Assembly (NCBI RefSeq): GCF_009604455.1
Contig: NZ_WEGL01000004.1
Location: 682,001-746,000, forward strand
DNA: 64,000 nt
Origin: Streptomyces sp. RB17
Lineage (GTDB): Bacteria > Actinomycetota > Actinomycetes > Streptomycetales > Streptomycetaceae
Direction: 5' to 3'
The translations under genes were made by a program, and so were the position numbers. The notes beneath the pieces were generated by a model, which was given only the letters and a program-made list of their open reading frames with translations, had not been told where the DNA came from and did no database searches. Positions 43,482-52,502 of the stretch are shown here, one piece after another; within the stretch, counting starts at the first letter, position 1, and the number at the start of each line of letters is the position of its first letter.

Positions 43482-45083
43482 ATGCACACCAGGCCATCCC
43501 TCCGCCGGACCCGGGGCGCCCGCCCCCGGACGACTGCTCGCCTCACGGCCGCCCTGCTCACGGCGGCCGCCCTGCTCGTGTCCGCCTGCTCCTCCGGGAG
43601 CTCGACGTCGGCGGGCGGTGCGGCGGATGCGGTGCTGGCCGCGCTCCCGCGTGCGACGCCGTCAGCGCTGTCGTCGTACTACTCCCAGCGGCCGCGCTGG
43701 CGCAGCTGCGGTGCCCCCGGTTTCCAGTGCACGACGATCAAGGCTCCGCTGGACTACGCCAAGCCCGGTTCCGGCGACGTCCGGTTGGCCGTCACCCGCA
43801 AGCGGGCCACCGGCAAGGGCAGGCCGCTGGGCTCACTGCTGGTCAACCCGGGCGGCCCCGGCGGCTCCGCGGTGGGCTACGTCCAGCAGTACGCGGGCAT
43901 CGGCTACCCGGCCGACGTCCGTGCCCACTACGACATGGTCGCGGTGGACCCGCGGGGCGTGGCCCGCAGCGAGCCCGTGGAGTGCCTCGACGGCCGTCAG
44001 ATGGACCGGTACACGCAGACGGACCTGACGCCCGACGATCAGCCGGAGCAGAACGCCGTGGCCACGGCGGACCGGACGTTCGCGGAGAGCTGCGGGGCGC
44101 ACTCGGCGCGGCTGCTGCGGCATGTCTCCACGGTCGAGGCGGCGCGCGACATGGACATCGTGCGGGCGGTGCTGGGTGATCCGAAACTGAACTACGTGGG
44201 GGCGTCGTACGGCACGTTCCTCGGCGCGACGTACGCGGGCCTGTTCCCGGGCCGGGTCGGCCGGATGGTCCTGGACGGCGCGATGGACCCCTCCCTGGAC
44301 GCCCGGCAGATGAACCTGGACCAGACGGCCGGCTTCGAGACGGCGTTCCAGGCGTTCGCGAAGGACTGCGTACGGCACTCCGACTGCCCGCTCGGCAGCA
44401 GCGGCACGACGCCGGCGCAGGTCGGCGACCACCTCAGGGCGTTCTTCCGCAAGCTGGACGCCCACCCCATCCAGGCGGGTGACGCGGACGGCCGCAAGCT
44501 GGGCGAGTCGCTGGCCACGACCGGGGTGATCGCGGCGATGTACGACCAGGGCACGTGGGAGCAGCTGCGCGAGGCGCTGACCTCGGCGATGAAGAAGAAC
44601 GACGGCGCGGGCCTGCTCGCGCTCTCCGACAGCTACTACGAACGCGACGCCGACGGCCACTACAGCAACCTGATGATGGCCAACGCGGCGGTGAACTGCC
44701 TGGACCTGCCGCCGGCCTTCACCGGACCCGAGCAGGTCGACAAGGCGCTGCCCGCCTTCGAGAAGGCGTCCCCGGTCTTCGGCGACGGTCTGGCCTGGGC
44801 CTCGCTGAACTGTGCGTACTGGCCGGTGAAGGCCACGGGTGAGCCGCACCGCATCGAGGCGAAGGGCGCGGCGCCGATCGTGGTGGTCGGCACCACCCGC
44901 GATCCCGCGACTCCCTACCGCTGGGCCCGGTCCCTGGCCCACCAGCTCTCCTCGAGCCGCCTGCTGACGTACGCCGGCGACGGCCACACCGCCTACGGCC
45001 GCGGCAGCTCCTGCATCGACACGGCGATCAACACCTACCTGCTCGCCGGCACCCCGCCCACCGAAGGAAAGCGCTGCTCATAG
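43482..45083 (+). CDS. Secreted S33 peptidase (tripeptidyl aminopeptidase / Slp family)
   Basis: A 533-aa alpha/beta hydrolase exported as a probable lipoprotein (lipobox LVSAC near residue 36). The oxyanion region is NPGGPGGSA, the nucleophile serine is in VGASYGTFLG, the aspartate in TTRDPATPYRWA, and the histidine in GDGHTAYGRG, with the TAP-like C-terminal domain complete. Related Streptomyces enzymes (Tap, SlpD, SlpE) remove N-terminal tripeptides outside the cell. ATG at 43482 gives a typical twin-arginine-free basic leader. Confidence 0.9.
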   Translation: MHTRPSLRRTRGARPRTTARLTAALLTAAALLVSACSSGSSTSAGGAADAVLAALPRATPSALSSYYSQRPRWRSCGAPGFQCTTIKAPLDYAKPGSGDVRLAVTRKRATGKGRPLGSLLVNPGGPGGSAVGYVQQYAGIGYPADVRAHYDMVAVDPRGVARSEPVECLDGRQMDRYTQTDLTPDDQPEQNAVATADRTFAESCGAHSARLLRHVSTVEAARDMDIVRAVLGDPKLNYVGASYGTFLGATYAGLFPGRVGRMVLDGAMDPSLDARQMNLDQTAGFETAFQAFAKDCVRHSDCPLGSSGTTPAQVGDHLRAFFRKLDAHPIQAGDADGRKLGESLATTGVIAAMYDQGTWEQLREALTSAMKKNDGAGLLALSDSYYERDADGHYSNLMMANAAVNCLDLPPAFTGPEQVDKALPAFEKASPVFGDGLAWASLNCAYWPVKATGEPHRIEAKGAAPIVVVGTTRDPATPYRWARSLAHQLSSSRLLTYAGDGHTAYGRGSSCIDTAINTYLLAGTPPTEGKRCS

Positions 45084-45202
45084 CCCCTGCCACACCCCTG
45101 CCGCCCGCCCCGGAGCCCGCGCCTGCGGGGTGTGGTCGGAGCACCCCCGGAAACTGTGTAGACTTACCGACGTTGCCGATCGCACCATAGTGCGGACGGC
45201 GC

Positions 45203-45279
45203 GCCGCCTTAGCTCAGATGGCCAGAGCAACGCACTCGTAATGCGTAGGTCTCGGGTTCGAATCCCGAAGGCGGCTCCA
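45203..45279 (+). tRNA. tRNA-Thr (anticodon CGT)
   Basis: A complete cloverleaf. Acceptor GCCGCCT pairs with AGGCGGC, anticodon stem ACGCA pairs with TGCGT, and the loop CTCGTAA has anticodon CGT reading ACG. T-arm TCGGG-TTCGAAT-CCCGA is present. The 3' CCA is encoded (45277-45279). A T-rich terminator follows at once. Confidence 0.97.
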
Positions 45280-45282
45280 TGA

Positions 45283-45324
45283 GAAACCGCAAGTCAGGCT
45301 TCTGACCTGCGGTTTCTTTGTTTT
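45283..45324 (+). terminator. Terminator of the tRNA gene
   Basis: GAAACCGCAAGTCAG (45283-45297), loop GCTT, and CTGACCTGCGGTTTC (45302-45316) with one mismatch, then TTTGTTTT. Confidence 0.9.
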
Positions 45325-45356
45325 CTGGTCCTGCGGCAATGCGGAGTTCGGGCGGG

Positions 45357-45393
45357 AAGGCCCCGTACCCGGCAGGGCCGGGTACGGGGCCTT
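45357..45393. terminator. Strong bidirectional hairpin
   Basis: A perfect 17-bp stem: AAGGCCCCGTACCCGGC (45357-45373), loop AGG, and its complement (45377-45393). It was probably the terminator of the now-broken MFS gene that reads toward it from the right. Confidence 0.75.
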
Positions 45394-45469
45394 CGTCAGC
45401 GCCTCGCATGGAGTGTCCCGGCGGGGGATGGCGAGATCGAACTCCGGTGCGTGGCGCGTTCTTGGGGTG

Positions 45470-46283
45470 CGTGCTCGTCAGTAGTTCGATGGGCGGACGC
45501 CCGCTGCCGCACTCGGTCCAGGGGCGGGTGGAGGGGAAGGCGTGCTTGCGGGCGACGACCGCCACGATGAGCACCGGGGCCATGAGCGCGAGGACGCTCC
45601 ACGGGAAGGACTTGGGGCCGAGACCGTCCAGGAGGATGCCGCCGACCGCCCCACCGCCGGCCATGAACGAGTTCCACGTGGTGACCAGCAGGGCCTGTCC
45701 TCGGTCGCTTCCTGCGTCGGTGACGGCGGTCTGGAGGAGCGTGGTGACACCTCCCCAGCCGAGGCCCCACAGCACCATGGCTGCGAAGTGCGGTCGACCG
45801 GGGCGCCCTTGATCCAGATGCTCACCACGGAGGCGATGCCGAGGACGAGCAGTACGACGTCGCGGGACCCGCCCATGTCGTACGCGTCGAGGAAGGTGGC
45901 GACGCAGGTGCAGAGGATGTTGTGGGCCAGCACGTAGGCCGCGACCACGAACAGGGCCGCCACGACCCCCGGAAGGGACAGCGCCTTCAGGGCGGGCTCG
46001 CGGGCCTCCGGCCGCCGGCCCGGGGCGTCCGGGACCGACATCGTGATCCACCCCAGCAGCGCCACGGAGATCAGCGTCACGAGGTCGAACGTCAGGCGCC
46101 AGCCGAAGAGTCCGCCGAGGAAGGTGCCGAGCGGGATGCCCAGGGACAGGGCGAGCGGGACACCGGCCATGGTCAGTGCGATGGCCCTGCCCTGCAGGTG
46201 CGGGGCGCCAGACGCCGTGCGTAACCGACGAGTTCGGCCCAGACCGCTGCCGCGGCGACACCGGCGAGGAGCCGGAACGCCAT
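45470..46283 (-). pseudogene. MFS transporter remnant (5'-truncated, two frameshifts)
   Basis: Reading leftward from 46283, MAFRLLAGVAAAAVWAELVG resembles membrane segment 4 of an AraJ-type MFS permease. A frameshift near 46213 leads to APHLQGRAIALTMAG... in a second frame, which runs through several membrane segments to IKGAPVDR. A second break with a small deletion near 45797 leads to FAAMVLWGLGWGGVTTLLQTAV in a third register, ending near KHAFPSTRPW. The first three membrane segments are missing. All pieces are on one strand and in the right order, so this is decay of a single gene. Confidence 0.75.
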
Positions 46284-46285
46284 CG

Positions 46286-47000
46286 TCAGGCGCACGAGAA
46301 GTCGCCCTCCCGGGCCGGGGCGCCGTCCCGTTCGATGGTGACCCGTCCGGTCGCGGTCCGGGGCGGCTCGCCGAGGAACAGCCAGGCGTGAGCGAGGTCT
46401 CGCACAGCTTGGCGTACGGCGTCCAGGCCCACGGGTTCCTCAGGTGCGGGCCGATGTCGTTGAGGTCATCGCCGAAGGCGTAGCGGGCGTAGTGCGGCAC
46501 GCCGCCGTCGTCGTTGACGTAGACCAGGGCGACCTCCGGCTCCTCGAAGAGCCGGATGGGATCGGCCGGGGTGATCAGGGCCTCGTCCGGCATCCGGAGC
46601 CAGGAGCCGAAGCCCTTGATGTAGGGGTTCGGCGGGGTGAACTCCTGGTCGGGGGACGGGGCGTGGTCGAACTTGGAGCGTTGGGTGCCCATGAAGCCGC
46701 TGAGCAGGGCGTTGTTGTGGTCGTGGGCAACAGCGAGGCAAGGAACCGCAGTTCGGGGTCGCCGGTGGTCACCTCGACCGTCTCGGCGTCCTCGGTCACG
46801 GCTGCGAGCACCGCTTCCGGGTCGCTGCCCGCGATGACGGCGGCACGCACCCGGCCCTCGGTCACCCGGTACAGGACGCGGGTCTCACCGGGGGCCGGTA
46901 TGCCGACGCCGGCGTAGGAGTTCGACGAGCCGTGCTGGATCGAGGCCCGGCGGCTTCCCACCCTGATGCCCAACTGGTTCGCCATCGCCATCGCCGTCAC
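46286..47000 (-). pseudogene. Remnant of a probable FAH-superfamily enzyme (two frameshifts, 3'-truncated)
   Basis: From 47000 leftward, MANQLGIRVGSRRASIQHG... runs to ELRFLASLL. One base appears lost near 46735, and the other frame continues HDHNNALLSGFMGTQRSKF...PYIKGFGSWLRMPDEALITP, then FEEPEVALVYVN and ARYAFGDDLNDIG. A second loss near 46385 brings LFLGEPPRTATGRVTIERDG, ending at TGA 46288-46286. The E-x-E and G-D-D blocks resemble metal sites of fumarylacetoacetate hydrolase/AraD1-type proteins; the name is tentative. The usual C-terminal third is absent, and the MFS remnant follows after 2 bp. Confidence 0.55.
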
Positions 47001-47281
47001 CGGACGCCAGGGCGCAGAGGTCGCCTTCCGAGCGCGGCTGAGGGGCCTGCGGCCGCGGCCTGTACTGCAGCCCGGACGGATCTCGCTGCGGCCCCGAGGC
47101 TGCGCATCGACGCTGCTCGCGGGGGCCTCATGGAAAAAATATGCCTTTTAGCGAGAGAATGTCCCGGTTAAGGGCATTGACGCCATGCCTGCGGCATATG
47201 ACGATAGGCGGAATCACGAGCGCCGGACTGTCGCCCTGTGAATCGCGCGGCGCTCCCGTCTCGGCCCGAAGGAGGGCGGCA
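47001..47281. other. AT-enriched region upstream of the small secreted peptide gene
   Basis: There are 281 bp between the decayed enzyme and the small ORF. The part 47130-47220 is clearly poorer in GC than the chromosome around it (ATGGAAAAAATATGCCTTTT). It includes a -35-like TTGACG near 47176 with a loosely spaced ATA-rich -10 region. This could be the promoter of the peptide gene. Confidence 0.45.
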
Positions 47282-47488
47282 ATGAAGACGTTCCGGAGGT
47301 GCATCCCGGGCAAGAAATCGGTGGTGGCGGCAATGATCCTCGGGGTGACCGTCCTCGTCGCTCCGACCGCGACCGCCGCCACCGAGAGTCCGAAGCCGCA
47401 GAGTCCCGACTTCCACCTCTGCATCCACAGCGCCGGCCCGGCAGGGCGCTTCTATTACCCGGGCTTCGCCGACGTCCCCTGCATTTGA
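47282..47488 (+). CDS. Small secreted two-cysteine peptide, unknown
   Basis: A 68-aa precursor, MKTFRRCIPGKKSVVAAMIL..., with a clear signal peptide (basic start, hydrophobic 14-28, likely cut after ATA near residue 32). The mature part is about 36 aa with Cys47 and Cys67, ending RFYYPGFADVPCI. AAGGAGG six bases before the ATG is one of the best ribosome sites in the window, which supports real expression. It is followed by a hairpin, so it is monocistronic. No family recognised. Confidence 0.65.
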   Translation: MKTFRRCIPGKKSVVAAMILGVTVLVAPTATAATESPKPQSPDFHLCIHSAGPAGRFYYPGFADVPCI

Positions 47489-47506
47489 GCGGAGCATCGA
47501 TCCGGC

Positions 47507-47536
47507 GGCGGCTCGGCCGAACTCGGCCGGGCCGCC
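47507..47536 (+). terminator. Hairpin after the small peptide gene
   Basis: GGCGGCTCGGCCG (47507-47519), loop AACT, and CGGCCGGGCCGCC (47524-47536), with a 2x2 internal mismatch, 18 bp after the stop. Confidence 0.6.
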
Positions 47537-47740
47537 CTCCTGTTGCTCACTCCTTGCCCACTCCGCGGCTGTTCGCCTGGCGTCGATGGTCTTCGGACCC
47601 GAGGAAACGGTTGGACAAAAGGGGAGCAAAGGGACGGCAAAGTGAATCCGGGTCTGGTGAACCCGCGGACCTGAGGCAACATCTTGGTGAACGGCGGGCG
47701 CCGCGCGGTCAGGGCGCGGTGCCGCCGTCGGCCGGATGGG

Positions 47741-48643
47741 GTGAGGGACGTGGTGGAGCCGAGGATCGCCGTAGCCGTGGTGACCATGGGCAACCGGCCC
47801 GCCGAGGTCGACGCCCTGCTGGAGTCCGTGGCCAAGCAGGACCTCGCCCCCGCCCGCACAGTGATCGTCGGCAACGGCTGCCGTCTGCCCGAGTTCGCCC
47901 GCCGGCTCTCCCTGCCCGGCGAGGTCACCGCGATCGACGTGGAGGAGAACCTCGGCTGCCCGGGCGGCCGGAACGTCGCCCTCGCCCGCCTGCGGGAGTA
48001 CGGCGACGTCGACGTGGTCGTGGAACTGGACGACGACGGGCTGCTCGTCGACGCGGATGTGCTGCGGCGCGTACGGGACCTGTACGCCGCCGATCCGCGC
48101 CTCGGCATCGTCGGCTTCCGCATCGCCGACGAGCACGGTGAGACCCAGCAGCGGCATGTGCCCCGCGTCGGCAAGTCCGATCCGATGCGCGGGGGTTACG
48201 TCACCGGGTTCCTCGGCGGCGGGCACGCCCTGCGCATGGCGATGCTGGCCGAGACCGGGGACTGGCCCGCCGAGTTCTTCTTCGCGCACGAGGAGACCGA
48301 CCTCGCCTGGCGCGCCGCCGATGCCGGCTGGAAGATCCTCTACGCCCCCGAGCTGCTGCTCCAGCACCCCAGGACGTCGCCGGCCCGGCACGCCATCTAC
48401 TACCGCGTCAACGCCCGCAACCGCGTCTGGCTCGTCCGGCGCAGGCTGCCGCTGCCGCTCGTCCCGGTGCACCTCGGAGTGTGGACGCTGCTCACCCTCG
48501 TCCGCACACGCTCCCCGGCGGGGCTGAAGGCGTGGCTCGGCGGGTTCGCGGAGGGCCTGCGCGAACCGGCCGGCGAGCGTCGGCCCATGCGCTGGCGGAC
48601 GGTGTGGCGACTGGCCCGGCTGGGACGTCCGCCGGTGATCTGA
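47741..48643 (+). CDS. Family 2 glycosyltransferase
   Basis: A 300-aa GT-A fold enzyme. IAVAVVTMGNRPAEVDALLESV opens the nucleotide-binding half, the DxD-type metal site is VVELDDDGLLV (about residues 93-103), and FFFAHEETDLAWRAADAGW is the ED-x-DL acceptor/catalytic region. It transfers sugar from an NDP-sugar; acceptor unknown. Two C-terminal hydrophobic stretches suggest membrane association. GTG at 47741 was chosen among clustered GTGs (47750, 47753); the frame is open back to 47684. Confidence 0.85.
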   Translation: MRDVVEPRIAVAVVTMGNRPAEVDALLESVAKQDLAPARTVIVGNGCRLPEFARRLSLPGEVTAIDVEENLGCPGGRNVALARLREYGDVDVVVELDDDGLLVDADVLRRVRDLYAADPRLGIVGFRIADEHGETQQRHVPRVGKSDPMRGGYVTGFLGGGHALRMAMLAETGDWPAEFFFAHEETDLAWRAADAGWKILYAPELLLQHPRTSPARHAIYYRVNARNRVWLVRRRLPLPLVPVHLGVWTLLTLVRTRSPAGLKAWLGGFAEGLREPAGERRPMRWRTVWRLARLGRPPVI

Positions 48644-48771
48644 GGCGCGGGGGATTCGTCGGTGGGCTGGGCTCGGCGCCTTCGTCGGCGATCCCGAGGG
48701 GGATCCGGGGCGCGGGTGTCTGCGTCGACCGCCCGGCCGGCGCATGCGGGGCGCGGCCAAGGGAACGGGAC

Positions 48772-48808
48772 GGGGCCCCGGGCGTTCACCTCCGCCGACC
48801 GGGGCCCC
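48772..48808 (+). terminator. Terminator after the glycosyltransferase gene
   Basis: GGGGCCCCGG (48772-48781), a 17-nt loop, and CCGGGGCCCC (48799-48808), then TTGCGT. The stem is perfect over 10 bp. Confidence 0.65.
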
Positions 48809-48909
48809 TTGCGTCCCCGGACCCGGCCTACGGCGACACTCCCCCGAGTTACGCGACATACGCGCGCGCCGTCGGGCCAGATCCGATGGAAATGATCACA
48901 CCAGGATTC

Positions 48910-48943
48910 GCCAACGGATCGCTAACATGTGGCCAACGGTTCG
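48910..48943 (+). promoter_or_regulatory. Direct repeats with 22-bp spacing around a -10-like box
   Basis: GCCAACGGATCG (48910-48921) and GCCAACGGTTCG (48932-48943) are direct repeats 22 bp apart, two helical turns. TAACAT (48923-48928) lies between them. SARP regulators typically bind direct repeats on this spacing, so this may be an autoregulatory site for the gene starting at 49152. Confidence 0.45.
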
Positions 48944-49151
48944 TCGGCAGACGGCGGACCCGTTGGCCGGAACTCGCCGGACGGCATGCGGAACAGGCCT
49001 TCGGGCAGGCCGATCCGGGGCTCGTCCGGCCGGCAGGAGGTGGCGGGAAACTGCCCAGGGCAGGGCGGAATTCCGCCAGAGAGCGGCGGGCACAGGCTCG
49101 TCGCGGAGCACGGTCGACCCCGACCGGGCAGGAAGGCTGTGGAGCGGCGTG

Positions 49152-52100
49152 ATGCGGCGGTGCGGGCTGCGGTTCGGGCTGCGGTTCGGGCTGCTGGGAC
49201 CGCCGGTCCTGTACGACCGACAGCCGTTCGGGATCTCGTACGAGACCTCCGCCGCCCCTTCCGACACGCTTGCCGCCGACTCCCGCACCGGCAGGCCGAC
49301 CGCCCACGCCCCCACCCCCGACGACAGCCCTGACAACGGCGTCCGTGCCATCGGCAGCCCCAAGGTGCGCACGCTGCTGGCCGCGTTGCTGCTGGAGCCG
49401 GGCCGGGTGGTGTCGGTGGAGTCGCTGAAGGACGCCCTGTGGGGCGGGGCGCCGCCCGTCTCCGCGCAGGCGTCCCTGCACAACCACGTCACCCGGCTGC
49501 GCCGGCTCCTGGACGATCCCGACCGGCTCAGGGCCGTGGCGCCGGGATACGTACTGCGCGTCGACCACGGCGAGTTGGACGTGCACGTCTTCGATGCCCG
49601 GGTCGCCGAGGCGCGTGCCGCGCATGCCCGGCGGGACTGGCCGGGCGTCGTACGGGCCTGCAGCGCCGCGCTCGTGCTCTGGCGCGGCACCCCGCTCAGC
49701 GGGCTCCCCGCCGACCTCGGCGGTTATGCCCTGGTGCAGCGTCTGGAGGAGGCCCGGCTGCTCCTGCTGGAGTGGCGCTACGACGCCGAACTCGACCTCG
49801 GCGGCGCACGGTTGGCCGCGATCGTCCCGGAACTCGCGGCGCTGGTGGCCGAGTATCCGCTGCGCGAGGCGTTCCACCGTCAGCTCATTCTCACCCTGCA
49901 CCGCACCGGCCGTCAGGCCGAGGCCCTCGCCGTCCACCGTGATCTGCGGGCCCGGCTGATCGAGGAACTCGGCATCGAACCCGGTCCGGCGGTCCGCGAG
50001 GCGCATGTCGAGGTGTTGCGGGGGAGTGACGAGGAACGGCACGGGGCCGAGGGGGAGCGTGGCGGCCGCCGTCGTCGCGCCCAAGGTGACCGCCGTCAAC
50101 AGGTTCCGGACGCCGGTGACTTGGACAGCGCCGCAGGGGAGGAAGCCGAGACGCCGGCCCCGCACGAGAGCGGTGGTGCCGCACCGGGCGCCCGGCAGAC
50201 CCCGCGGCCCGCGCAACTCCCGGCGCCGCCGGCCCATTTCACCGGCCGCGCCGAGGTCCGCCACGAGCTGCGGCGCGCGCTCACCGCGCCGCCCGCCCCG
50301 GCTCCGGCCATCGCCGTGATCAGCGGCATGGCGGGTGTCGGCAAGAGCGCGCTCGCGCTGGCCGTCGCGCATGAGCTGCGGGAACGTTTCACCGATGGGC
50401 AGCTGTACGTCAACCTGCACGGCGCCACCCCCGGCATGACCCCGCTCAGCCCCGTCGCGGCGCTCGCGGCGCTGCTCCGGGACCTGGGTGCCGAGCCCCG
50501 CAGCATTCCCGAACACCCGGACGCTGCAGCCGCGTTGCTCCGCTCGCTGCTCGCCCCGGCCCGCGTCCTGCTGGTACTGGACGACGCGGCGAACGCGGCC
50601 CAGGTACGGCCCCTGCTGCCGGCCGGGCCCGGCTGCGCGGTGATCGTCACCAGCCGCTCGCCACTGACCGCCCTCGACGGCGCCCGGCGCTTCCCGCTCG
50701 CCCCGCTGACCGGCGAGGACAGCGCGGCACTGCTGCGCGCGGTGAGCGGACGCGAGGGGCTGGACGCCGGTCACCCACTGGTCGAGCTGACCGGCCGGCT
50801 TCCGCTGGCGCTGCGCGTCGTGGCCGCCCGGCTCGCCGCCCGCCGCGCCCTCACCCCGGATGTGCTGGCGGGCCAACTCGCGGAGACCGGTGGCCGGTTG
50901 CGCCATCTCGAGTACGACGACCTGAGCGTCCGGCGCTCCCTGGCCGTCGCCCATGACGCGCTCGCCGCCGCCGGGCGCGAGGCGGACCGGGACGCGGCCC
51001 TCGCGCTGCGCCGCATCGGCGCGCTGGACCTGCCGACCTACGGCGCCCCGCTGATCGCCCGCCTCACCGGCACCGACGCACGGCGCGCCGAGGCGGCCCT
51101 GGACCGCCTGGTCGACGTCGCCCTCCTGGAGGAGACCGCCTACGGCCGTTACGCCCCGCACGACCTGGTCCGCGACTTCGCCCGCGAACTGGCGGACACG
51201 GGACACGACAGGGGGAAGGAAACCTGCACGGACGCGCCGAGCGCCCTTCCGGAGGCCGCGCAGAGCCCGGGCACGTATGACAACGGGCAGGGCCCGGGCG
51301 CGTACGGCGCCGGGCAGAGCCCTGGCACATACGGGGAGGACGACCGCCGGACCGACCCCGCCGGCGCGCCTTCCCCCGACCTGATCGCCCTGCGCTGGTA
51401 CGCCGCCGTGGCCGAACGGCTGCTGGAGGCGATCGTGGAGCCCGGGATCGACCAGGAGGACCGGCGCCGGCCCACCTCCGCGCAGCCGCCGGAGCACCCG
51501 GCCGACGTGGCCGCGCTGGCGTCCTTCGAGTCCGCCGAGCAGGCCTTCGGCTGGGGCGAGGTGGAGCTGGAGAACGTCGTTGCCCTGGTGTCACGCAACG
51601 CGGGCACGCCCGACCCGCGTCGCGCCGCGCACCTGTCGACGCTCGCGCGGCTGCTCTTCCCCTACGTCCAGCGCGGCGGCCGGGTCGCCGAGATGGAGGT
51701 GCTGGGGCGGGCCGCGCTCGGGGCGGCGCGGCGGCTCGGGGACGCGGCGGCCGAGGCGTACGCCCTCGGCGACCTGGCGGGCCTGCACTTCCTGACCGGC
51801 CGGCAGAAGGACGCCCTCACCCTCACCGACCAGGCCCTGGAGATCTGGCGGCGGCTCGGTGTCGTCTCCAGGATCCGGCGCTCCCTGAACAACCGGGGAC
51901 TGCTGCTGGAGGGGCTCGGGCGGTTCACGGAGTCCGGGGAGGCGCTGCGGCAGAGCCTCGCGCACTCGCGGCAGTTGAACGACCCCTACGGCGAGGCGGT
52001 CACCCACAGCCACCTCGGCAACCTCTACGAGCACACCGACCCGCGTGCCGCGATCGAGCAGCACCGGCGCTCGCTGGCGATCGGGGACGCGATCGGCGCC

Positions 52101-52502
52101 GTCATCGTGCAGCACTCGGCGCACTGCAACATCGGCTACGCCCACCTCACCCTCGGCGAACCGGCGGCCGCCGCAGAGCACTTCGAGGAGAGCCTGCGCA
52201 TCCTCGGCGGACACGGCGACTGGCACGGCGAGTCCCAGACCCGGCTCGGCCTGGTCCGCGCGCTGCGGCAGCTGGGGGAGACCGCACGGGCGGGCCGCGA
52301 GTGCGCCGAGCTGCTGCGCCGGGCCGACGCCCGCGCCGACTGCTACATGGGTGGCCTGGCCCGGCACCAGCACGGACTGCTGCTGAGCGCGCAGGGGCGC
52401 CGGGCCGAGGCGTACGACGCCTGGGGCGCGGCACTCACGGCGCTGGACGGCACCGACGAGCAGGCGGTGGTGGCGGAGCTGCGGGAGCTTCTCGCGGAGT
52501 GA
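49152..52502 (+). CDS. AfsR/SARP-family regulator with NB-ARC and TPR domains
   Basis: An 1116-aa transcriptional activator. An OmpR-type winged helix (about residues 5-130) is followed by a bacterial transcriptional activation domain (about 140-290, FDARVAEARAAHARRDW...EAFHRQLILTLHRTGRQAEAL). The NB-ARC ATPase has P-loop ISGMAGVGKSALA (about 390-402) and VLLVLDDAANAAQVRPLLP, and C-terminal TPR repeats cover about 800-1110. The winged helix is interrupted by a low-complexity insert at about 22-65, and the first strand is doubled (GLRFGLRFGLLG). ATG at 49152, directly after an in-frame GTG, has GGAG upstream. It likely controls antibiotic or developmental genes; no biosynthetic cluster is in view. 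Confidence 0.9.
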   Translation: MRRCGLRFGLRFGLLGPPVLYDRQPFGISYETSAAPSDTLAADSRTGRPTAHAPTPDDSPDNGVRAIGSPKVRTLLAALLLEPGRVVSVESLKDALWGGAPPVSAQASLHNHVTRLRRLLDDPDRLRAVAPGYVLRVDHGELDVHVFDARVAEARAAHARRDWPGVVRACSAALVLWRGTPLSGLPADLGGYALVQRLEEARLLLLEWRYDAELDLGGARLAAIVPELAALVAEYPLREAFHRQLILTLHRTGRQAEALAVHRDLRARLIEELGIEPGPAVREAHVEVLRGSDEERHGAEGERGGRRRRAQGDRRQQVPDAGDLDSAAGEEAETPAPHESGGAAPGARQTPRPAQLPAPPAHFTGRAEVRHELRRALTAPPAPAPAIAVISGMAGVGKSALALAVAHELRERFTDGQLYVNLHGATPGMTPLSPVAALAALLRDLGAEPRSIPEHPDAAAALLRSLLAPARVLLVLDDAANAAQVRPLLPAGPGCAVIVTSRSPLTALDGARRFPLAPLTGEDSAALLRAVSGREGLDAGHPLVELTGRLPLALRVVAARLAARRALTPDVLAGQLAETGGRLRHLEYDDLSVRRSLAVAHDALAAAGREADRDAALALRRIGALDLPTYGAPLIARLTGTDARRAEAALDRLVDVALLEETAYGRYAPHDLVRDFARELADTGHDRGKETCTDAPSALPEAAQSPGTYDNGQGPGAYGAGQSPGTYGEDDRRTDPAGAPSPDLIALRWYAAVAERLLEAIVEPGIDQEDRRRPTSAQPPEHPADVAALASFESAEQAFGWGEVELENVVALVSRNAGTPDPRRAAHLSTLARLLFPYVQRGGRVAEMEVLGRAALGAARRLGDAAAEAYALGDLAGLHFLTGRQKDALTLTDQALEIWRRLGVVSRIRRSLNNRGLLLEGLGRFTESGEALRQSLAHSRQLNDPYGEAVTHSHLGNLYEHTDPRAAIEQHRRSLAIGDAIGAVIVQHSAHCNIGYAHLTLGEPAAAAEHFEESLRILGGHGDWHGESQTRLGLVRALRQLGETARAGRECAELLRRADARADCYMGGLARHQHGLLLSAQGRRAEAYDAWGAALTALDGTDEQAVVAELRELLAE

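Larger units (their letters stand above)
48644..49151. other. Spacer with terminator and regulator promoter
   Basis: There are 508 bp between the glycosyltransferase and AfsR-like genes. The left part ends in the hairpin at 48772-48808. The A+T-richer part 48885-48945 carries the direct repeats and TAACAT box listed separately. The remaining 200 bp to the start of the regulator show no separate gene, although the regulator's frame is open throughout. Confidence 0.55.

Noticed and set aside
45421..45460. Duplicated tRNA 3' end (attR) near 45435, from TCGAACTCCGG
   Set aside because: The match to the tRNA T-arm is only a few bases and does not extend into the acceptor stem.
45209..46261. Minus-strand open frame of 350 residues ending in SGFEPETYALRVRCS-like sequence
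   Set aside because: Its last part is the antisense of the tRNA-Thr gene, a well-known false translation, and the rest mixes frames of the broken MFS gene.
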